Origin: Bugula neritina | Lineage: Eukaryota; Bryozoa; Gymnolaemata; Cheilostomatida; Bugulidae | Direction: 5' to 3' | Assembly (NCBI GenBank): GCA_964035545.1 | Contig: OZ037768.1 | Coordinates: 17,893,200 to 17,957,199, forward strand | Length of the DNA stretch: 64,000 nt | Part shown: piece by piece, positions 56,026 to 64,000 of the stretch | Layout: each line of letters opens with the position of its first letter | Numbering within the stretch: the stretch's first letter is position 1 | Program-made: the position numbers and the translations under genes | Notes under the pieces: model-generated | What the model was told of the DNA's origin: nothing | Database searches by the model: none | What the model saw: the letters and a program-made list of their open reading frames with translations, nothing else

Positions 56026-56509
56026 TTATAATACCATTCCAATCAATAATACAATAGCAATACAATACAAATAGTAATGTCACACTAACCTTGGCATTAG
56101 TGAAGCAACAGTATTTCCTTCTGCATTTACGAGCAATTTTGGATAAGGCAAACAACTTCTAGATGTTTTATGCCATTAGAAATATACCATGTAAAACTAG
56201 GGTTGTATTCCAAATCTACTGTCACCATTATAGCTTATATAAAATTATGTAAGCTCAAGTGCAAAATGCATGCTTCTGAAAATAGTTGCGCAGCTTTTGT
56301 TGCATGCATTATTTTATTTCTCATCCTAAATATGTTAGTCTTGAACTCACTTTCTGAATTAGGTGTTTAAAAAATGCAAATGAAACTTCCATACCTGCAA
56401 AAATACTCTGGTACAGTTTTACCACAGCTCCAGCTGTTATTGCATATAACATATTTAATTGTTTATTTACGTTGTGGACAACAAGTTGATTTTCTGGAAG
56501 TTGAACAGA

Positions 56510-56780
<271 letters not shown>

Positions 56781-57491
56781 ATGTCAACAATGTGACAAAC
56801 CTTAAATGAAACGTTGTGTCATACGACTAGTTCAACAATCAAAATGACTGAAGGTTCACTCTGTATCTGACTCTTGGTATAGGAAGCTGCTTCTAATTCT
56901 GCTGAATCTTTCTATTTTTTGATATACTTCTTGGATATTATCAACAACATGAATTGTAGAAACTGTTCACTCTCTGGTTATAACACATCACTGACTACTG
57001 GTGTGAATGAGATTGCCTCTCCAACCTAGACTCTTACTGATCGTAAGTTTATTTGTAGTTTTTTATACTTGAAGTAAAAGCCCAAAGCCTAATAACATGT
57101 GTTATCAGCTATGATTAAATTAGCATTTATAATATTTAATTACAGAAGATGAAGCGTGTAGAAGTTAATCATAGACTGAAACATTTTACTCCATTTATAA
57201 CATGTTTAAATATTTAAAAAGTTGCTATAAGTTGGTACACAACGCTATACGTGATGGATGACCTAATGCATTACACATTACAGTAGAACACATACTGTAG
57301 GGAATACAATTCCAAAATATACTTGTTATCTATTTGTATACCTCTTTAGTGTAGCTTTGTGATGCAGTTGATGTAGGTTATAAACATAAGCTATAAATGT
57401 ATTGCCCACATAAATTTTATTGTGTGCATGCAAGCAGCCCGTGTGACAATCTACAAAACATATCTTGAGAAATCCAAATAAAATTATAGAG

Positions 57492-57785
57492 ATGAAAATC
57501 TTCATTAACAAAGTGAAGAGTGTTATTGGCAGAGATAGATTAGATGATGGAGTTTGTGTGTTTGAAAAAGTATTAGACTATTGTAAAACATTGGAAGATT
57601 TCGAAGAGGAAAATGATGATGAAGTTGTCTCCTCAATTGGTGACAAGAAACAACTTTCGAATCTGCTTTCTGCAATGTACTTCAAAGCATCAGAAGGAAA
57701 ATTAGGAATAGTTGTGACAGTGACACTAAAGCTATCTCCTATAAACAAAATCTGTTACTCTAAAGTTGAATTAAACAGAAAGTAA
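57492..57785 (+). CDS. unrecognised 97-residue protein or terminal exon
   Basis: An ATG frame of 98 codons including stop starts AGATGAAAATC directly after an acceptor-like AAATTATAG. Base composition is more coding-like than its AT-rich surroundings: it has an acidic EEENDDE stretch, then KKQLSNLLSAMYFKASEGK. I recognise no family. It may be the last exon of a gene whose other exons I cannot see, or a small single-exon gene, or chance. It lies between STAND copies 1 and 2 on the opposite strand. Confidence 0.3.
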   Translation: MKIFINKVKSVIGRDRLDDGVCVFEKVLDYCKTLEDFEEENDDEVVSSIGDKKQLSNLLSAMYFKASEGKLGIVVTVTLKLSPINKICYSKVELNRK

Positions 57786-57799
57786 CTAAAGGCTGTTAA

Positions 57800-59535
57800 A
57801 TCTTATTTCACACCAAACAGTTGTCAGTATTCTTTATACTGAAACACCAGCTATTCACTTACATCCATTTGAATCTATAGCATATAATATGTTTTTATTA
57901 CTGTAATTGCACATATGTATACCTGTATATATATATATATTTTTATTACCACATAATTTCTATGTATATTATATCACAGAGATAAAAACTACAGTTGTTA
58001 GCGACTTGAATATATTGCAAGTTGAATTTCCAGTGTCTCCTTATTTTTTAGGCAAAGCCTTGTTTAATTATTTAATTCTTTAGCACATGTATAGCAGAAA
58101 TAATTTTATCGCAATAAATTATTGGTATTAATAAATATTACTAATACTACTATTCATTTAATAGCATTCTAATTGAAATAATGTTGTGATATAATTTTTA
58201 AAACTTAATTTTGGTATCGCAGGGTTAATAGGTGAAGCTTTTCTAGCTACCTGCAAATGAAAACACTGGTTTGTCAGTAACGTAATAAAGTCACTTTTAG
58301 TGTATCAGATATTAGCCACACAACTTAGTGGCAGCTTAATAAAATCACAACAGCTGAAAAACTCATGGAAATAATTAAAACATTTAAATAAAGCTCTGCC
58401 TTTTTCACAAACTATATCAAAAACCAAATACATCTATTTCATAATTATTATATAGCTGATATGTAAAATTGATGTAACACTAATATGCAAACTGATTACA
58501 TAGCAGTAGTGTTTGTTTGAACTGACCAAATGTGCAGGTTGTATGTCCATTTGCTGACCATTTTGTTAGCATTTAACTCACTGGTTCCAACTAATAGGGT
58601 GGTAGTCTTTTATAGTTTACTGCCTACCAAGGGTAACTTGAAATGCCTGCATGTAGGCCTGCATGTAGTTCTTTTTAATTGAGTGAGGTATGCTAGGTTT
58701 TTTGGTCAATAATTGATAGTAATTATGTGATTGAATGCTTCAATGTGCATATATTTCTTTGTTTCTCAATCAGAGAGTGAAAACATTGAAAAAACATAAA
58801 TGCAAATTCACGAAATATATTTATCAAGCTGAACACATATTGAGTCATGCAATACTACCAGAGTAATAAGGGAAGACAACTTATAGAAAAATAATCTTTT
58901 ACCATTCTAATGCACGAAGCTATTAGTAGCAGAATGTTTCATCAATAAACCTCTTTAGTTTAAAAATATTGCGTGTGTGTGTGTGTGTGTGCGTGTGCGT
59001 GTGTGCGTGTTCGTGTGTGTTGAATAAACAGCCTATTAAAAGTTTTTAGTTATAGTTACACAGTGCAGTTATTAAGAAAGATTGAGCAGCACAGAGTAAT
59101 GCAAGTAAATGTAAACATGTTCTGATCCTGGTTGCTAACAAACTGCACCCATTTTACATCAGTTTTTGATATTTTAGCAGACCCATACCAAAAGGATTCA
59201 GTGAATTACTAAAAAATAACCATTTCCACGTTTGATCAACTATAATTGAAATGTTTGCAAATTTACTTCTACATTCATAGTAAAACCTCAGACCATATAT
59301 AAAAATATCCTTTACTGAATGATTAATTTCAAAGACTGCCAACGGTATTGTGATTGAAATCGCTGTATTGGGTAGAAATTATAGGTGTAGATTACATGTC
59401 GGTTAAAAGAGGCTACATGTACATTAAGTTATACTGTCTATTTTCTATACAGCACAATTTAAAATAGAAATCTTTAAATAGAATAGAAATAAAATAAGCA
59501 TACTATAAATTATATCAATCATAGTGACAGAAAAT
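57800..59535. other. gene-free stretch before STAND copy 2
   Basis: AT-rich with a (GT)n run at about 58973-59010 and no supported exon. It must contain the 3' UTR of STAND copy 2 on the minus strand at its right end. Confidence 0.5.
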
Positions 59536-61652
59536 TCAAAGTTTTTTCAATTTAATGCTTGGACTACCATGTGCATCATTATCCTCATTGTTGGTAACTG
59601 AGTCGGTTTGTGTTGAAGAAGAAGGTTGCGCAATGTTTAAATGGGTTGAGAAGTCCACAACGCGATGCTGTGACTCAATCTGGTTTGCAAGAAATTCATC
59701 ATCAGAAGAAGATGAAGAAGAACTTGATCTAAGAAGGTTTAGTCTATTGCCTCCTGTTCTTACAGACTGCAATACATACAAATACTCCATTACTCATCTG
59801 ACATCACATGATGAGGACGAGGCTATAATAGACCCTTTTCAGAGATCCCCAATATCCGCCCTTAAAATTAAAAGTTGTGGTCTCTCAAAATGAGATGTGT
59901 TGAGCAAAATAGACTTGAACTCAGTTCTGCGGCTTTGGTTACTGCTGAAGTCTCACTTCAGCATTGCTTAGTAAGCAAAACCACAAAAATGCTTTCAAGT
60001 CTATTTCCCTCAAAATTATCCATGAAGAAATATTTTTAAAAACATTTTTGAACTGCTAACCTGTGTGCTTATACCAAAATATATATCCGATATCTCTTGA
60101 AATAACAATTCTATATAGCATAATAAGAATTTTAAGTAGCAGCCAAACTTTAATTTTTTAATGAGTTTGCTCTTTATACAAAGGTTCAATCTATTAATTT
60201 TACTTTGTACTTTGTAACTTTTAATTTTAAAGGGGGACATCAGGGACTTCTGAAAAAGGTCTATTAATTACATAAGTAATGATAACGAAAAAAACTCTTG
60301 TTTTTATTTAAGAGCTTTGTCAAACAGTTAATTGGATAAGTTACTACCAAATACCATAAAATTATGCTAGTGTTTCCACAAAATGGAATGCAGCTTGAAT
60401 TTCAAACCATAATGATTATATTTGAAAAAAAACAGACTTATAGTTGTTAAGCAACATTAAGCTAATGTCCTAGCATTACACAATTCATGGAGTTTGTAAT
60501 AGCAATATATTCGATGCTTATTACTTTCAGCCTATAAAATACTTAGAATAAGATATAAGCAAATGCAATATGTTTTGCTTATCAGCATGAAATAAAACCT
60601 GCAGCATGTAGTCAGCTTTAAATGTATAAAAGAGAGAGCACCATATATACACAGCACAGCACACACACTGAATATGTCTCTAACCTCGAGGAAATTCTCA
60701 ACTTTTTGAATATACATCTGAGAATATTGGAATTTCTTTAGCACTGCTATAAAACGAAAGCTAAGTTTATTAAGCCGATCCTCGTCAGTAGAGATGTGAC
60801 AGTCATGATAGTGCTTCAATATTAAACCATAAGCTTTACTGTAAAACTCTAAGGCAGTCTTTTCACACCTTGATCTCTTATCATTGTCTACAGAAACAAA
60901 TCTAACTTGTATACGAAAACAATTGATTGTTGTTCGAAGGCTAAAATATTGTGCACTACATAAACTAATGAACCCTCTTACTTGGAGTTTGTGACCAAAA
61001 GCTTACTCGATTGGCTAATACAATACAAAAGGTTACTCGATTGGCTAGTACAATACATAATATTACTTGATTGGCTAGTAAAATACATAAGCTTACTTTC
61101 TTCGCTAGTACAATACTGACAGAGTTCACAGCTGTCAGCATAGTCTACGTAAGCTCGGAATAGTTCAAACTTGTTGTTGAGAGGAGAGAGTTCCAGAATA
61201 TAAACTGCTCGTTTACAAAAGTTAACGGAATCATTAGCATATTTTTCTGATAACTGACTGTTGTCTTCATTTATCCTAAAGTCAAAACAATGCTGGTTTA
61301 CATAGATACATGTACACAACACCTGCTAAAGTACTAGATAAATATTCTGTTCTATTACTACCACAATGTCCCTCCCTATTTTATAATCTTCACTTGATCT
61401 ATTAACTGAAGCCAAATGCAAATATACATAAATTCAAGTAGTTTTTCTTACTTGGTGATTGCCCAGTTGCGCATCAGTGTTGCATGTTCAACAAAATTAG
61501 TAGCTGCCATAGCACTATGTGCCATCCCACTTTTCTCGTATTCAATATCTAGTTTATAACGTAATCGTTCCGCTTTTCCATACTTAGTATCTTTTTCTGC
61601 ATCATTCAAGTTTCCTTCACAAGCCCTAAATGTTGCTTTTTTACATTGAATT
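59536..61652 (-). CDS. STAND paralog copy 2: only the four C-terminal exons
   Basis: Exons (minus) 61652-61452 (201 nt), 61275-61097 (179), 60887-60685 (203) and 59766-59536 (231, with stop). The first three have exactly the lengths and phases of copy 1 exons 11-13. Encoded pieces align: KKATFRACEGNLNDAEKDTK, NFCKRAVYILELSPL, LEFYSKAYGLILKHYHDCHI. The tail is Ser-rich (eight Ser in a row, then DDE) and ends SIKLKKL. No counterpart of the 815-nt exon or the NTPase exons exists between 61653 and the next paralog's stop at 62517, so this copy is 5'-truncated. Frames and splice sites are intact, so it may be a recent partial duplicate, a helical-only protein driven by a new promoter, or a dead fragment. 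No start codon is assigned. Confidence 0.7.
59829..60263. mobile_element. ~430-bp TIR element, copy B (STAND copy 2 intron)
   Basis: Left TAGACCCTTTTCAGAGATCC and right GGGACTTCTGAAAAAGGTCTA are near-perfect inverses that begin and end in TA, so the target is probably TA. It has the same internal blocks as 48815-49240. It lies in the last intron of copy 2, whereas copy A is in an earlier intron of copy 1, so the two are independent insertions, not carried along by the gene duplication. Confidence 0.87.
61001..61120. repeat. four 30-bp tandem units spanning a splice donor
   Basis: Units of CTTACTCGATTGGCTAGTAC plus AATACATAAG (plus strand) repeat four times at the 3' end of the 179-nt exon of STAND copy 2. 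Each contains TTAC, i.e. a minus-strand GTAA donor core (GTAAGC, GTAATA, GTAACC, GTAAGC). The frame stays open through all four, encoding YCTSQSSNLL-like decapeptides. Confidence 0.9.
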
Positions 61653-62516
61653 CTAAAAGCAAAATAATATAACTTATATTTTCACAACTTTAATAGAATC
61701 AAAGTTATACCTGTGGAATATAATTAACCATCATACATTGGTGGGCCTCAAAAATTAAGCAAAACCTCTCAGAATTACAAACTAATGCTTTGTATATACC
61801 GGTACCGGTATGTCGTTGAGAACAGAAAAATCCTTTAACTCTTTCGTGATTATCAGACAAAATAAGCCCCAGTGCATATAAAACTAACAAAAACAAGTGA
61901 ACATACGTGAGTAAATATGGGTGAGTATTGGCATAAATATTTGCTTAATGGTCTGCTAATTAAGTGCAAAAATACCAATATATTTTATTCGTGATTATTC
62001 ACTGTATTTTATCCTTAAAGTGCTAAAATAAAAAGATTGCACAACACAACACAAACATATTTTGGAATATCAGAAATCAAAATTTTTTTCAATCATTTTA
62101 TGTTTATTCAAATAGACATAACATGAATAAACATACTCGTAGAAACATTGCATATATCAGAAGTAATACTATCAATATATTTTATCTATTGTTGTTAACT
62201 GTATTTAATTATTTGGGCACTAAAATAAAAAAAATATATATATACAGCCTAACATAAAAATGTTTTATAATATCAGAAATAAAAAAACATTTAGGTCATG
62301 TATATGAAGTATGTGCACTAAAGTATATAATACAGTATATGCATATAGCTAAAATGTAGCTGTCTAAAAGTCGTATGCTTTGTATGCACTATTAAGAAAG
62401 TCTGATGAGTAAAGAAAATAATGATGTGTCGGTTATAAATATTGTTCAAAGTCATTATCAAGCAACTGCCCAATACAGAAGATAGTTCTAATAAGTGTAT
62501 GTATACAGTATCAGTT
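61653..62516. other. gap between STAND copies 2 and 3
   Basis: AT-rich; no NB-ARC or 815-nt exon counterpart is seen on either strand. TTTATT/AATAAA-type hexamers are frequent. The small + or - frames here have no family features. Confidence 0.55.
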
Positions 62517-64000
62517 TCAGCTCTTTTTCCTCTTCTTGTTGAAACCTTGGTATTCTTCATTATCGACAGCTTTTGTTTCTGTTTGCTCACCGTGCATTAC
62601 AACAGGAGAAGTGTGTCCAAGATGCAAATCATCCAATGAGCCAGACACATCTGTGGTGGACTGTTGACCTTGTTCATCATCCATTACTATATCATCATTA
62701 TCAGAAGAAGAGCTGGAATTGGTTTCATAATCAGAACAGGTAATGTTAAAACCTCCTCTGCTATCATGCACATCCTACAATAATTGTCATACTTGTAAAC
62801 GGCATGTCCCAAGAATTCTAGAGAATAACTTCTCTAATTTAGTAGTATTGTTTGAAATTTTAATCTAAATCATTTGTTCAACACTGACAATGAGCAAATA
62901 ACATCACATTTCTCTGTTTTTTATATGCATGTGATTACTTACATGTATTTATGGCTAATAGTCTAATCAAATATTTACATAAAATGCATTTAATGAAAAT
63001 CTGAAAACTAGTTTAACTAAAATCAACTGTGCAAATAATGTCATCACTACAGATGAAAAAAATTGTGATTACATAACACTCTTGAATTATGCTGAACCAA
63101 ATAAAATTATTCAACATTAGAGTTAGTTGTGAGAAACCATGTTCTGTTCACAGAACAGCAGTAACTTTGAGAAACATACTATTGGTCCAAAAATTGCTGG
63201 TTTCAAATTAGTATTAGGTCTGAAATCTAAGAATGAAATATTACATTTGGTAAACTTTGCAGAACAAAATATAAACAACTTCAAAACTAAAAGGGCAGAG
63301 CTACTATACAACAATAACAACTTGTAAATTTTAACCTCCAAGTTTCTCCGAACTTTGTCAATGTACATGGAGGGTACGACATGGAGTTCCAAAACTTTTA
63401 CATAGCGGGTCTTGAGCCTTTTAAATCGTTTTTCACTGGCAGAAATGTTGCAGGCATGAAAATTCTTCATTAAAAGTTTATATGCCTTTTCATAGAACTT
63501 TATGGCAAAAGTTTGATGTTCTACTCTTTCCACTTCACCTAAAACATTGAAATCATAAGCATGCAACCAGACTTCATTTAAACTACCCAAGCAAAATCTT
63601 AACATTAATAGTTAACTCATACAGCTCAGACACCCTTTGCCGTAACGTCAACGGTACCGTCAAATGTCAGCCATTTTTAAAAATGTCCGGGCTGATCAAA
63701 CACTGCTTGATTAAAACAATAACGTCGGGCTCCTATTGGACAGGGAGACATTCGTGTCAACTCCATGGATATAAATGTCCAATGAGGTGCCATAAATCTT
63801 ACCCAATAGTGGAATTCGAGAACTTTAGCCCGGATGTTTTAAAAATGGCTGATATTTGACCTTACGGTCGATGTTACGACAAAGTGTGCCTGAGCTGTTG
63901 GTCTAGATTCCAGAATAACTTAAGAAAACAGTGAACACATACTTGACTTATCCAACACCGACTGACGGATCTCATGGGTGTCGGCAATGTCAACATAAGC
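62517..64000 (-). CDS. STAND paralog copy 3, C-terminal exons, runs off the window
   Basis: Exons (minus): 64000-63943 (3' part of the 179-nt-type exon, AYVDIADTHEIRQSVLDKS), 63538-63336 (203 nt, as in copies 1 and 2; FYEKAYKLLMKNFHACNISA), 62774-62517 (tail with stop). The tail is acidic/Ser-rich (NSSSSSDNDD) and ends NKKRKKS, the same ground plan as NRKRKRAA of copy 1. The NTPase part, if present, lies beyond the right edge. Confidence 0.8.
63622..63896. mobile_element. 275-bp MITE with ~75-bp terminal inverted repeats
   Basis: Left arm CAGCTCAGACACCCTTTGCC and right arm (reverse complement) CAGCTCAGGCACACTTTGTC pair over about 75 bp, through GTCAAATGTCAGCCATTTTT and ATGTCCGGGCT. The left flank ends TA; the right is TT. 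There is no ORF. It sits in the intron between the copy 3 exons 63538 and 63943. Confidence 0.87.

Noticed and set aside
61001-61120. CRISPR-like regular repeats
   Set aside because: Direct 30-bp units have no spacers and lie at an exon end in an animal genome.

Overview
The window is nuclear DNA of an invertebrate animal. It is AT-rich, its genes are split by many short GT-AG introns (mostly 100-1500 bp), and every recognisable protein is a metazoan one. The phylum cannot be fixed from the sequence. Exon models were built by hand from reading frame, splice sites and protein similarity, and the exon phases add up across whole genes.

Layout: neurabin/spinophilin (+, 2793-18970) with actin-binding-type N-terminus, PP1-docking RVTF, PDZ, coiled coil and SAM. 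SUMF1, the formylglycine-generating enzyme (-, 22941-19667), is tail-to-tail with it. Quinolinate phosphoribosyltransferase QPRT (+, 24466-26570) is head-to-head with SUMF1. Ataxin-2 (-, 35359-27926) carries Lsm, LsmAD and PAM2. A degenerate non-LTR retrotransposon RT fragment lies at 39597-38646 (-). A LITAF/CDIP1-type membrane zinc protein follows (+, 40962-42321). The right third holds a tandem family of STAND (NB-ARC-type) P-loop NTPase genes on the minus strand: one complete gene of 14 exons and 1057 codons (54235-44714), one copy with only the four C-terminal exons (61652-59536), and one entering from the right edge (64000-62517).

The conserved genes are housekeeping or signalling genes with unrelated roles: cytoskeletal PP1 scaffold, ER sulfatase activation, NAD synthesis, mRNA regulation and endolysosomal membrane. 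No operon-like logic links them. The STAND array is the accessory part of the window. Its paralogs share exon lengths of exactly 201, 179 and 203 nt and all end in Ser/acidic plus Lys/Arg-rich tails. This looks like a locally expanding intracellular sensor family, but the function is inference.

Between and inside genes are many non-autonomous elements: three copies of a pogo/mariner-like MITE, two copies of a ~430 bp TA-flanked element, a TAA-flanked MITE, a 275 bp MITE with long inverted arms, tRNA-derived SINEs, and long (TA)n arrays. Most unusual are four long tracts of degenerate 6-bp periodic sequence (1-780, 23.9-24.4 kb, 36.3-38.4 kb, 54.7-55.5 kb). All lie 5' of gene starts and none in a 3' intergenic gap.
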